From the NCBI GenBank assembly GCA_905480075.1, contig CAJQOX010000244.1, positions 1 through 35,670 of the forward strand: 35,670 nt of DNA, in the 5' to 3' direction. Each line of letters starts with the position of its first letter. Position 1 is the first letter of the stretch. Source of the stretch: an uncultured Aureispira sp. GTDB taxonomy: Bacteria; Bacteroidota; Bacteroidia; Chitinophagales; Saprospiraceae. Below the pieces are notes generated by a model. The model was given only the letters and a program-made list of their open reading frames with translations, was not told where the DNA came from and made no database searches. Shown here piece by piece: positions 1-8,066 of the stretch. The translations under genes and the position numbers were made by a program.

Positions 1-273
1 TCAGAATATTATAACGATTACGATGGTAATTATGGTAAAAATAATCTCAATTTTGCCCTTGAAATCCTGTTAAAGGCTATAGAGACTTACCCTGATGATT
101 ATGGTTATTATACTTGGATTGGAGAAATATATATCAACTTAAAAGATTACAAGAAAGGCGACTTCTATCTAAATCAGTCAAGTAAATTGATTTATCAGGA
201 TAAAGACTTATCAGAAACAGATAGAGAAGAGATACTTATTGAAATCAAAGGGCTCAGAAAAATGATAAAATAA
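1..273 (+). CDS. C-terminal part of a TPR-like protein (cut by window edge)
   Basis: An open frame runs from base 1 to a TAA at 271-273 and gives the last 90 residues of a protein whose start lies outside the window. The visible part reads as helical repeats: a helix with FALEILLKAIETYPDD, then YYTWIGEIYINLKDYKKG and a third helix. The pattern of small and aromatic residues and the 'YP.D.......G..Y..L.DY..' spacing is typical of tetratricopeptide (TPR) repeats, which act as protein-binding scaffolds. It is rich in Tyr, Asp and Asn near the edge. No catalytic motif is visible. No partner can be inferred from this fragment. Confidence 0.6.
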   Translation, partial: SEYYNDYDGNYGKNNLNFALEILLKAIETYPDDYGYYTWIGEIYINLKDYKKGDFYLNQSSKLIYQDKDLSETDREEILIEIKGLRKMIK

Positions 274-487
274 ACAACGGAAATTGACTATGCAAATGGG
301 ACAGTGAGTTATGCTAAATGTATACTCATTCCTTATGTTTCATTCAAAGGTCCAAACGAAAAGTTCATATACGGTTTGATGAAGGGGGGACTGATTTTGT
401 TTTAATTTGTATATTTCTTTGAATAAACTATAAATTTAGAAATGGCTGTCAGGCCCTGTCCTACTAAATAATAAACCAGAGATAGAT

Positions 488-1303
488 ATGAACAAGTATT
501 TAAAAGTTTCAATTGCACTTTTATCTATTGCTATTATTCAAGCTATTGCAGGGCTTTTATATTGGGGAGAAACCGATTACAGTTCAACAACTAATATCAT
601 AATAGGGAGCATTGAAATGTGTATATTATTTGCTTTACTATATAATAGTTTTCGCATAAAAAAACAATCTACATTTTCATTACAACCTTTTGAAAATAAT
701 ATCGCTTGGTTATGTATACTGTCATTATCATTATGTATGATCGGAGATTGGATAAATAAAAACTTTCCCTATCAGTTTTATCAATTTGGAGAAGTTGTTA
801 AACATGATTATTTGATTGATTCCATTATACCTTTTGGTTTTGGATATTTAGTATTGATATATGCTGTTTTCCTTGTAGCAAGAAAAAATAGAATTAACAT
901 CTTATTTGTCGTGCTTACATTAGGAATAGGATTAATCGTTTCTGCATTTTCATATTCTGATTTGTACATAGAGGGTACTGAAAACTATGTTATATATGCA
1001 ACAGGTATTTACTCTTTAATAATTGGTCTTGTAGGTGTAAGTGGCTTATGGCTATTGCAGGCCTATAGATGGTCAAAGGCTCCCAAATACATTTGGCTGG
1101 TTAGTTTTGGTTTATTTTTAGCGCCACTTGCCGATTTCGTCATAGGGAAATATTGGATCTTTGGAAATAATGGTGAGGGTATTTATCCAACTATCAGGAA
1201 CATAAATTGGATTATATATATTGGGTCTCAGGCATTAGTTCAACATTTACCCCTTTCAATTCAAAAAAATAATACTAGTCTTCATAAAAACTATTTACAA
1301 TAA
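488..1303 (+). CDS. Eight-helix integral membrane protein, unknown function (weak YhhN/TMEM86 resemblance)
   Basis: A 271-residue hydrophobic protein with about eight membrane segments, near residues 6-24, 36-54, 72-86, 112-130, 137-154, 168-190, 200-219 and 238-254. Conserved-looking polar residues sit in or beside helices: GDW at 86-88, D216 in 'LADF', and 'YIGSQAL' near 244-250. The order GD.., D..., Y..(A/S)Q.L loosely recalls the YhhN/TMEM86 (lysoplasmalogenase) family, but the match is too weak to assign it. The ATG at 488 is the first start after an AT-rich leader and is followed by a signal-anchor-like helix. The stop codon lies inside copy A of the 50-base repeat at 1296-1345, so the last codons are part of that element. 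It converges on the reverse-strand gene at 1458-2222. Confidence 0.75.
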   Translation: MNKYLKVSIALLSIAIIQAIAGLLYWGETDYSSTTNIIIGSIEMCILFALLYNSFRIKKQSTFSLQPFENNIAWLCILSLSLCMIGDWINKNFPYQFYQFGEVVKHDYLIDSIIPFGFGYLVLIYAVFLVARKNRINILFVVLTLGIGLIVSAFSYSDLYIEGTENYVIYATGIYSLIIGLVGVSGLWLLQAYRWSKAPKYIWLVSFGLFLAPLADFVIGKYWIFGNNGEGIYPTIRNINWIIYIGSQALVQHLPLSIQKNNTSLHKNYLQ

Positions 1304-1345
1304 CCAAGTCTTAATGCCGACTGTAAGTCGAGGCATTATGAATAG
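1296..1345 (+). repeat. 50-base direct repeat, copy A, with hairpin
   Basis: This 50-base segment matches 2427-2476 at 45 of 50 positions in the same orientation, with no gaps. The five differences all lie in the inner and right part. The core can fold: TAATGC then CGACT pair with AGTCG then GCATTA around a GTA loop, with a two-base bulge on the right arm. It begins at the second-last sense codon of the membrane-protein gene at 488-1303 and contains its stop codon. With copy B it flanks the reverse-strand gene at 1458-2222. Confidence 0.85.
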
Positions 1346-1348
1346 CTC

Positions 1349-1402
1349 TGACCTATAGCCCACAGCAGTACATAAATCACCCGCTAGGTAAGCTACAGGT
1401 CA
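1349..1402. other. Second imperfect inverted repeat beside repeat copy A
   Basis: TGACCTATAG at 1349-1358 pairs with CTACAGGTCA at 1393-1402, with one A-C mismatch, around a 34-base loop that is GC-richer than the surroundings. Together with copy A this makes about 110 bases of foldable DNA between two convergent genes. There is no T-run after the stem, so a simple intrinsic terminator is not supported. It could be part of a larger mobile or regulatory element, or of a small RNA. Copy B at 2427 lacks this second arm. Confidence 0.4.
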
Positions 1403-1457
1403 TACCCAAGCGTTGTACAGAATTAACAAAAAACTCCCCCCGTTCTCAAGGATGAAT

Positions 1458-2222
1458 TTACGTTTCTTCTTTATTCTTACGTATATGGCTAAATACATGC
1501 AAAATAGAACTGATTAATATAAATATAGCTGCTAAAAACAAGAGTTCTGAAGCAAAAGGCCAACTCTGAATTTTAAATAAGGAACCAAAATAAAAAAGGT
1601 TGGCTGTAACCACATTTAGAAAAGGAAATCCTCGAGTTAATAGTTTCTTTGACGATGTAATCCAAAAAAATGAAATTGTAGAAGTAATAAAAAAGAATAA
1701 AGTTGCCAAAGTAATCATTTCAGAAGCATAAGGCCAAGATTGAAATTTGAAAATTAATCCAACAGTCATCAAAGGGACTGTCAGATTAAATGGCCATTTT
1801 AAAACTTCTATTGAAAGATAAGCTCCTTTATTGCGAGTATAGTAACGAAGCAAGAGCAAAATTGTTCCCAGTTCAAAAAGCGGTCTTAAACTGCGAATGT
1901 ATATAGGTGTAAATGACATTTGGCTAAGGTGATAAAAGTGAATTAATTGTGCACCAAATCCAATAAAGAAAAACCCAAAATAAATACTAATTTTAAGATC
2001 TCCTCGGGAAGGGTAAAAAGCTTTGGTAAAAAAAGCAATAGTTCCTGTTAGAAAGATTGAAAATGAACCTGCAAGTAAAAATTCACTCCCATAAGACCAA
2101 GAATATAACTTAAAAAAGATCTCAAATAAACGGATTCCAACAGCAAATAAAAATAAGGTAATAATTAAGGGTTGAGGCTTGAACTCCTGAATTGGTACTT
2201 GCTCATCTAAAATGTCTTCCAT
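1458..2222 (-). CDS. Membrane protein with three GldL-like 'FK-x-Q-S-W-P' motifs
   Basis: A 254-residue membrane protein with six to eight hydrophobic segments. The motif FK.xSW.x(A/G)SE occurs three times: residues 37-47 (FKLYSWSYGSE), 158-168 (FKFQSWPYASE) and 216-226 (FKIQSWPFASE). Each lies at the end of a membrane helix and is followed by another hydrophobic helix. This resembles the helical hairpin of GldL, the T9SS/gliding motor protein, which carries FK-x-x-HWP-x-A. GldL has one such motif, a glutamate in the membrane and a long cytosolic tail; this protein has three motifs and no long tail, so it is a relative of the fold and not GldL. The start at 2222 begins with an acidic cytosolic stretch. 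The 50-base direct repeats flank it on both sides. Function unknown. Confidence 0.75.
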   Translation of the reverse strand: MEDILDEQVPIQEFKPQPLIITLFLFAVGIRLFEIFFKLYSWSYGSEFLLAGSFSIFLTGTIAFFTKAFYPSRGDLKISIYFGFFFIGFGAQLIHFYHLSQMSFTPIYIRSLRPLFELGTILLLLRYYTRNKGAYLSIEVLKWPFNLTVPLMTVGLIFKFQSWPYASEMITLATLFFFITSTISFFWITSSKKLLTRGFPFLNVVTANLFYFGSLFKIQSWPFASELLFLAAIFILISSILHVFSHIRKNKEET

Positions 2223-2558
2223 GGGTGTTTTAAATTAAGTTCGAAGTTTTTTTTTAATAATAAAAATCCCTAATAGTACATTTTTTATCTTCTTTTTTTA
2301 TTTAAAAAGATTTTTTTTATGCAATAGATTATGCTTAAAATCTAAAACTGAACTTAGGTAGACAAATGACGAAATGGATTGTTTTCCCTATTTAATAAAC
2401 TAACAAAGAGCGAAAAAAAAACTCAGTACAATAACCAAGTCTTAATGCAGACTGTAAGGCCAGGCATTAAGATTAGGTTGCACGAAAGCAAGCCGAGTGA
2501 GCAAATCCATGGCTACTTTTTCCATTAAATCATCAATGCCGGAAGCTTAAAAAAAATA
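2223..2558. other. 336-base intergenic region holding repeat copy B
   Basis: No gene is supported here. The first 200 bases are very AT-rich (runs of T and A near 2249-2320) and lie upstream of the reverse-strand membrane-protein gene. No convincing TAnnTTTG promoter was found on the reverse strand. Copy B of the 50-base repeat is at 2427-2476. The 80 bases after it are clearly GC-richer than the rest and hold no open frame of note; they may be the remnant of whatever the repeat once bordered. The S9 peptidase gene ends at 2559. Confidence 0.6.
2427..2476 (+). repeat. 50-base direct repeat, copy B, with hairpin
   Basis: Partner of 1296-1345 (45 of 50 identical, same orientation). In this copy the outer stem is perfect over eight pairs, CTTAATGC with GCATTAAG, while in copy A the last pairs differ (GCATTATG) and the inner stem CGACT/AGTCG is better. 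Folding is therefore kept although the sequence has changed, which hints at selection on structure. The two copies are 1131 bases apart and enclose the whole gene at 1458-2222. Confidence 0.85.
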
Positions 2559-4472
2559 CTATTTCAGCGTCTCCTTCAACCACTTAAAAAACTCCTTCTG
2601 CCATATCAGTGCATTTTGTACTGAAAGAACCCAATGATTTTCTTCAGGAAAGAACAGTAGCTTACTTTTTATTCCTTTTAGTTGGGCCGCATTGAAAGCC
2701 TCAAGCCCCTGACCGATCGGTACACGGAAATCCTTGCCACCCTGAATAACCATTATAGGTGTATCCCATTTGTCTACATGTTCTATCGGGTTGTATTCAT
2801 TAAAGCTTCTTTGGGCAATTTTATTGCTCTTGTCCCAGTAATTGCCGCCCATATCCCAGTTCACGAAGAACATTTCCTCTGTGGTGCCATACATAGATTT
2901 CCAGTTGAAAATGCCGTCATGAGCAATGAAGGATTTAAATCTTCCTTCATGAATACCCGCCAGATAAAAACAGGAGTAGCCACCATAACTTGCTCCAATG
3001 CAGCCTAAGCGCTCATTGTCAACATAGGGTTCTTTCGCCAGTGCGTCTATGGCAGATAAGTAATCTTTCATGTTCTGTCCGCCGTAATCGCCACTTATCT
3101 GTTCGTTCCATTCTACTCCGTATCCGGGCATTCCCCTTCTGTTGGGCGCTACAATGATATAACCCTGTGCTGCCATGACCTGAAAGTTCCATCTGAAAGA
3201 ATAAAACTGACTCAATGCACCCTGTGGGCCACCCTGACAATATAGCAAGGTGGGATATTTTTTCGATTTGTCAAAGTTTGGCGGGTAGATGACCCAGGTC
3301 ACCATATCCTTCCCATCGGTAGTTTTTACCATCCGTTTCTCTATCTTGCTCATATTGATACCACTATAGATCTCATCATTTTCATGAGTCAGTTGCATCA
3401 TCTTTCCGTTTGTCAGGTCAACTGTGTAGAGTTCTGAAGCATGATTCATATCGCGTCGGTAGACTACAAGTGTACTTCCACTCTGACCTACAATTCCATT
3501 TACATCAAACTGTCCGTTGGTAATTTGTTTAGGAGGCGCAATTTTTCCACTAACTCCTCCAGGGATTTCCATTTCAAATAACTGTACGGTTCCGCCTGTT
3601 GGCGCAATAAAATAGATTTTATTTCCTTCCTCATTGAAAAAGAATCCATTCACAGTACCATCCCAGTTCTTAGTCAGGTTTAGATCTCCATCTTTAAATC
3701 TTAGAATAATATCATTTTTATCAGATTCATAACCATCCCGTTTCATCTGCAGCCATCCCAATAATCCTTTTGATGAAAAGGCCGGAGAAGTATCATAGCC
3801 TTTGTTCTTAGCCGTCAGGTTACGGGTTTTCTGAGTTTCCAGGTTGTATTCATAAATGTCTGTATTGGTACTTTTTGTATAGGCAGTACCATGAAGCTTT
3901 TTTGTTACATACAAAAGAGTTTTACCTAGAGGCCCCCACAGGTAATCTTCCTCTCCGCCAAAAGGCATCTGAGGACAATCATGCGGTTCGCCGGCCATAA
4001 TGTCTATCGGGCCGATTTTCCGTTGGTCATTGGCCTCAATAAAAACATGGGAAAATTCACCATCTTCCCAGTTATCCCAATGACGATATTGCAGACTTTC
4101 ATAAATTTTTACATCAGAATTTTTTAATTCAGGGTACAAGTCCTGCCCTGTGACCTTGTTGATCTTTACATTTTTGATAGTGATCTTATTGCTGCCATCA
4201 GGTGAAATATGCTTATCGGCAACTAATTCCGAATAATCTTCGATCTCCTTTTTTTCTCCTCCACTAATACCCTGAAGGTAGTATTTGGTACTTCTTTTAT
4301 TTTTGGAAACATCGTATTTGGAACTTCTGTAAACCAAAAATTTTGAATCCTTTGTCATTCCCACAGCAGAAACCCGGTTGAGTTCAAGCAATTGTTTTGG
4401 ACTTAAATTTTCCTGAGCGTTTATTGAGAATAAGATTGAAGAGAAGATCAGGATCAGGTAATAATTTTTCAT
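2559..4472 (-). CDS. Secreted S9 family prolyl-oligopeptidase-type serine peptidase
   Basis: A 637-residue exported peptidase of family S9 (dipeptidyl/acylaminoacyl peptidase type), expected in the periplasm. Residues 1-20 are a signal peptide ending SINAQ. Residues about 25-380 form a repeat-rich beta-propeller (TDIYEYNLET, ASELYTVDLTNGK blades). Residues about 385-637 are the alpha/beta-hydrolase domain. The catalytic triad is visible: Ser495 in GASYGGYS, Asp581 in QGGKDFRVP and His613 in EENHW. The oxyanion region is YCQGGPQG (411-418). Length and order are normal for the family. It lies 141 bases downstream of the lipoprotein gene at 4614-5129 on the same strand, so it may be the last gene of that cluster or have its own promoter. 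The family cleaves short peptides, often with Pro at P1; substrate unknown. Confidence 0.93.
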   Translation of the reverse strand: MKNYYLILIFSSILFSINAQENLSPKQLLELNRVSAVGMTKDSKFLVYRSSKYDVSKNKRSTKYYLQGISGGEKKEIEDYSELVADKHISPDGSNKITIKNVKINKVTGQDLYPELKNSDVKIYESLQYRHWDNWEDGEFSHVFIEANDQRKIGPIDIMAGEPHDCPQMPFGGEEDYLWGPLGKTLLYVTKKLHGTAYTKSTNTDIYEYNLETQKTRNLTAKNKGYDTSPAFSSKGLLGWLQMKRDGYESDKNDIILRFKDGDLNLTKNWDGTVNGFFFNEEGNKIYFIAPTGGTVQLFEMEIPGGVSGKIAPPKQITNGQFDVNGIVGQSGSTLVVYRRDMNHASELYTVDLTNGKMMQLTHENDEIYSGINMSKIEKRMVKTTDGKDMVTWVIYPPNFDKSKKYPTLLYCQGGPQGALSQFYSFRWNFQVMAAQGYIIVAPNRRGMPGYGVEWNEQISGDYGGQNMKDYLSAIDALAKEPYVDNERLGCIGASYGGYSCFYLAGIHEGRFKSFIAHDGIFNWKSMYGTTEEMFFVNWDMGGNYWDKSNKIAQRSFNEYNPIEHVDKWDTPIMVIQGGKDFRVPIGQGLEAFNAAQLKGIKSKLLFFPEENHWVLSVQNALIWQKEFFKWLKETLK

Positions 4473-4613
4473 TTTTTGCTTTTGTAAATTAGAAAAGAGG
4501 AATTGGTAAAAAATAACACAGGGGATTATTTAATGGCTAAATTAACACAATTAAACAAAAAAGAGGCAAAAAGCGGAAGCTCATTTTGTCTTCTGAATCC
4601 GAGGGGAAACTTC

Positions 4614-5129
4614 TTAAGTACAGGATTGAATGCCCCAGTCTGTATGACCTCTTCCCTCATAGCATTTCCATTGTTTTTCAATTTTGATGACTTTCCATGC
4701 TGGCCCGACCGCTTCCAGAGTAAGTTCAATTTTGGAAGTCTTTTGAGAATCGTCCATCATGTTGTCATCTATCAGGCATACTTTAATAGTACCACCTTCC
4801 AATTCTTTTTTGCTGATCGTTATCGTTTCATTGCCTTCCTCCTCAGGATTCACCTCATGCGGGTAGTATATTTTCATGATCTGTTCAGGGGTCAATGTTC
4901 CTCCATGCGCAGAAAGGAGGTGGTTCAGATCTGTAGGATCTTCTTCCAATGCCCCTCCTACAGCATGAACAGGTTCAGTGGAACTCAGATTTGGCTGCTT
5001 GTCAGTATGCAGAGAGTCACTATTTTTATTATTGATTGGGTCATCCCTGTCTGACGTCTGATTACATGAAAGCAGTAAAGCAAATAAAATGACTGTAAAT
5101 AGTGTGAAAAGTTTTTTTGAGCGCCTCAT
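4614..5129 (-). CDS. Lipoprotein with conserved C-terminal 'KCYEGRGHTDWG' motif
   Basis: A 171-residue lipoprotein. The signal peptide has basic residues (MRRSKK), a hydrophobic core and a lipobox LLSC with the lipidated Cys at 22, so it should be anchored in the outer or inner membrane. Residues 23-65 are a polar, low-complexity tether. The rest is a small folded domain: TLTPEQIMKIYYP, a KVCLIDD strand, then AWKVIKIEKQWKCYEGRGH and a last Cys at the C-terminus; the three late cysteines could form a disulfide. I chose the ATG at 5129 because it overlaps the TGA stop of the upstream gene as ATGA, which suggests translational coupling, and because it gives a classic lipoprotein N-terminus. A start three codons earlier (5138) is possible. 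Function unknown. Confidence 0.8.
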   Translation of the reverse strand: MRRSKKLFTLFTVILFALLLSCNQTSDRDDPINNKNSDSLHTDKQPNLSSTEPVHAVGGALEEDPTDLNHLLSAHGGTLTPEQIMKIYYPHEVNPEEEGNETITISKKELEGGTIKVCLIDDNMMDDSQKTSKIELTLEAVGPAWKVIKIEKQWKCYEGRGHTDWGIQSCT

Positions 5130-5629
5130 AATGACCATTTTTTATTCAATCTGTTAGAGAAGTTATCAAGGATAAAATCTATATCATTTTGGTTTAAGTG
5201 TTTTGGTTTTATTTTTTTTATAAGATCCTCCACAGGGATTTTTGAAAAGTTCATTAGCAGTTGAAAGACTTCTTTTTTTGCAGAAATTTGTGAAATATTT
5301 TTTTGTTTTAAAATTTCAAGATAAGAATCCCTCATTTTTAGCCAATAAGCTATTTCCAGGTCAGAATCAGGTGCAACAGTGAATACAACAATAATGTCTT
5401 GCTGAGAGATAGGGTAAACGTCAGAAAACGTATTGTAAATACTCGAAACTTTATCAGTTTGTCTTGCCGATAAAGAAAAACCCGGTTTTACAGGATCATT
5501 AAAAAATTTAGATTTATTATCTGCCAATAAATTACTTTCCTTATTGCTACTTTCTTTCCTTCTCCTCTTTGCAATAAACCAAGTAATGATTGCAGCAAAA
5601 AAAACGATTAAAAATGTTTCCATAATCAA
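5126..5629 (-). CDS. Small protein with one N-terminal membrane anchor, unknown function
   Basis: A 167-residue protein. Residues 4-20 are a hydrophobic helix followed by KRRRKE, so the N-terminus should be outside and the soluble part in the cytoplasm. Residues 25-65 are polar and probably flexible. The rest is predicted helical (SAKKEVFQLLMNF, VEDLIKKIK, DIDFILDNFSNRLNKKW). I recognise no family. Its stop overlaps the lipoprotein start by ATGA, and it begins 56 bases after the end of the TIR-TPR-SDR gene, so the three genes very likely form one operon. A second ATG two codons later (residue 3) is an equally good start. Confidence 0.7.
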   Translation of the reverse strand: MIMETFLIVFFAAIITWFIAKRRRKESSNKESNLLADNKSKFFNDPVKPGFSLSARQTDKVSSIYNTFSDVYPISQQDIIVVFTVAPDSDLEIAYWLKMRDSYLEILKQKNISQISAKKEVFQLLMNFSKIPVEDLIKKIKPKHLNQNDIDFILDNFSNRLNKKWSL

Positions 5630-5685
5630 CTAAAAGAAAAGGCAAAAGGCTGCCTGTATTTTTAAATATTAAGCAAGCAGGATTA

Positions 5686-7941
5686 TTATTTGTCATCCCT
5701 GCCACTTCTGTCAACGTCTCTGGCAGATGCCTGTTGTGTGCCAAAAATTAGAACATCCTGAATGTTAACATGTGCAGGGCGGGACACAACGTAGTAAATT
5801 GTTTCTGCAATATCCTGAGCATTTAGTGGTTTAAAGTCAGAATAGATGCTGTTTTTTGATTCGTCATCGTAGCGGACAGCCGCAAATTCTGTAGAATCAA
5901 CATGTCCCGGACTGATAGAACTTACCTTGATATTGTGTTTGTATAAATCCAAGCGCATAGATCGTGTCAGAGAATCAACAGCAGCTTTTGTAGCACAATA
6001 GGCCCCTCCTCCGGAATATACCTGCGTACCGGCTACAGAACTGAGATTAACAATGTGTCCTTTTTTTCTTTCAACCATTCCCGGCGTAATCATTCTGCTC
6101 ATATAAAGCAGGCCTTTGACATTCGTGTTAATCATTGCTTCCCAGTGTTCAATATTTCCTTCCTGAACAGGGGCAAAGCCTTTTGCCAGTCCGGCATTAT
6201 TTATTAAAATATCCACACCAGACCAATCTTCAGGCAGGATACTGAGGGCATTTTTGACAGCTTCAATATTACATACATCAAAAGGGAGGCAATAAATTTG
6301 AGTTTCTTCAAATTCCGATTCCATCTCCTTTTTCAGGTTTTCCAACCTTTCAGCCCTCCGGGCAGTGATAATTACTTTGTATCCATTGATAATAAATTGC
6401 TGAGCAATGCTCTTTCCAATACCTGACGAGGCACCTGTTACCATTACGACGGTATCAGCATTAGGACTGCGTTGAGGTTCCATTTCTTCAGAAGCCAGGT
6501 CTCCTGAAATATCTTCAGCTGATGCCGCACGTACAACAGCAAAGTGTTTATCATTTTCAACCGTTTGAAAAAGGTCTGCATTCAATACACAGGCCTGTAA
6601 GTAATTAGCTTTTGCCTGGAGGGGCATCCCCATTTCTTTCTGACAGAAAGCCAGACCTAAATAGGCATCTTCGAATGAAGGGTTGATTTCGAGTGCTTCC
6701 CTGAATGAATCAGATGCTTTGTTATAAGCTTTTAAGCTATCTTTCTGAAGCATTGCATATTCAAAATACAAATCCGCATTTTCGTCATTTACCATAATAG
6801 CTTTTCGGTAAGCATTTATTGATAGGGACGGTTCGTCTTGGTAATAAGTGGATAACAAGCGGGCCAGGCCGATCAAAGCCCTGCCGTTGTACATGTCAAT
6901 TTGCAGAATATTTTCATAGGAAACTTTTGATTCTTCATACTCACCTTCTTCAGCCTTGCTTTCGGCAATATGGAAGAGAACATCAATGTCAATGATTTCC
7001 TTTTCTTTGTTTTGCGAAAGAGTTTCTTTGAGTTCTTTATTTTCCGAACCAGTGTTTATATTGTCAATTTCCATATCTTCATTTGTTTTTTCTGCAGGAG
7101 TATCAGCAGTCAGATCTTCAGTGTCATTTAATCCGGGTTTTTCAGATTCTTGCTTTTCTGTAAGGGTCAGGTCTTCCTTATCTTCATTTAGCACTGTTTT
7201 ATCATCCTCATTATCTTGATTTGTATCCATTTCTGAAGTTTCATTTTCTGCACTGACAATAGTTTCTGCATCTGTATTCTCAGGGGCATCATTATTAGTT
7301 TCATCTAGAGATTCAGGCTTAGTTCCGTTGTTCCCATTTAAGTCTGAATTTTCCAGTATTCCCTTGTTATCCAGGCCAATTTTTTCAAAAAAGGATTGAT
7401 ATCCATCAGAACAAAAGGAATCCCAATCAATGACAGCAGTATTGTTAATTTGACGAATATAAGTGCTGATACTGCCTACGGACATTTTTTTTGCGATATC
7501 TTTTTTTATATTAAACTCTTCCTGTTCTGACTCATTTGCATTTTTGGCCATTTTGCGGAGATTAATCCATTTTTCGTACCAATAATCTCTGTAATACATG
7601 ACATTGTTCAGCGTTTTAATTTTTGTGGGATAGACTTCCATCTGATCCGGATAGCCTTCTTTAGGTCTTCGGCCATGAGTAAGAACAGGGATTATCTGAT
7701 TATTATACTGTTTGTCGAGTAGTTTTTCAAGGTGTTTAGTCTCATCAATTGATTTAAGAAAATTGTCACTTACAATAAGCAGGCCTGTAGCTTTGTCGTC
7801 TTTTGCAATTTGAGTTACTTTATCAGCATTTGGGATATTGGCAATACATTTAATATTGGATTTTTTGAAATCCTCAGAAAGTAATTCTGCCTCAATTTTG
7901 TTTTCTTCGGAAAAGAATAAATATACTGTATGATTGTGCAT
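5686..7941 (-). CDS. TIR-like / TPR / YdfG-like short-chain dehydrogenase fusion protein
   Basis: A 751-residue multidomain protein. Residues 1-90 look like a TIR domain: VYLFFSEEN (strand A), a helix, IKCIANIP, then TGLLIVSDNFLKS and IIPVLT in the usual order; Glu67 or Glu72 could be the NADase glutamate but this is uncertain. Residues 105-190 are a helical extension. Residues 195-315 are an acidic, disordered linker. Residues 318-455 hold about four TPR repeats. Residues 497-740 are a complete short-chain dehydrogenase: cofactor loop TGASSGIG (502-509), ARR at 527-529 suggesting NADP(H), NNAG at 581-584, active-site Ser635, Tyr648 and Lys652 (YCATK). Stretches such as PGMVERKKGHIVN and PAHVNI closely follow YdfG, the 3-hydroxy acid/serine dehydrogenase. 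No signal peptide: cytosolic. The two enzyme-like halves are in one frame with no break. The in vivo substrate is unknown. Confidence 0.88.
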   Translation of the reverse strand: MHNHTVYLFFSEENKIEAELLSEDFKKSNIKCIANIPNADKVTQIAKDDKATGLLIVSDNFLKSIDETKHLEKLLDKQYNNQIIPVLTHGRRPKEGYPDQMEVYPTKIKTLNNVMYYRDYWYEKWINLRKMAKNANESEQEEFNIKKDIAKKMSVGSISTYIRQINNTAVIDWDSFCSDGYQSFFEKIGLDNKGILENSDLNGNNGTKPESLDETNNDAPENTDAETIVSAENETSEMDTNQDNEDDKTVLNEDKEDLTLTEKQESEKPGLNDTEDLTADTPAEKTNEDMEIDNINTGSENKELKETLSQNKEKEIIDIDVLFHIAESKAEEGEYEESKVSYENILQIDMYNGRALIGLARLLSTYYQDEPSLSINAYRKAIMVNDENADLYFEYAMLQKDSLKAYNKASDSFREALEINPSFEDAYLGLAFCQKEMGMPLQAKANYLQACVLNADLFQTVENDKHFAVVRAASAEDISGDLASEEMEPQRSPNADTVVMVTGASSGIGKSIAQQFIINGYKVIITARRAERLENLKKEMESEFEETQIYCLPFDVCNIEAVKNALSILPEDWSGVDILINNAGLAKGFAPVQEGNIEHWEAMINTNVKGLLYMSRMITPGMVERKKGHIVNLSSVAGTQVYSGGGAYCATKAAVDSLTRSMRLDLYKHNIKVSSISPGHVDSTEFAAVRYDDESKNSIYSDFKPLNAQDIAETIYYVVSRPAHVNIQDVLIFGTQQASARDVDRSGRDDK

Positions 7942-8021
7942 GAAGAGATAAATTTAATAATTGTCTGATGATAAAAATTGTATGGGAAAATGATTTGAAC
8001 AAAAAAAAGATATATTTTTTG

Positions 8022-8051
8022 CAAAGTAAATAAAAAGATAAAATAAAGCAA
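8022..8051 (-). promoter_or_regulatory. Candidate Bacteroidota promoter for the TIR-TPR-SDR operon
   Basis: On the reverse strand, TTG (8051-8049) is followed after 19 bases by TTACTTTG (8029-8022), one mismatch from the Bacteroidota -7 consensus TAnnTTTG. The spacing is right and the start codon lies about 80 bases downstream. A palindrome sits 16 bases upstream of the -33 element. Confidence 0.4.
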
Positions 8052-8066
8052 TTTAAGGGACTATAT

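Noticed and set aside
1296..1402. Integron attC-like site after the membrane-protein gene
   Set aside because: The position just after a stop codon and the foldable structure recall attC, but no GTTRRRY core site with matching RYYYAAC was found and no integrase is present in the window.
2682..3008. Forward open frame of 108 residues inside the S9 peptidase gene
   Set aside because: It runs antisense to the catalytic domain, which is intact; a shadow of the real gene.
4503..5054. 183-residue forward open frame
   Set aside because: It lies wholly antisense to the lipoprotein gene, which has a clear lipobox and coupled start; the forward product has no recognisable domain.
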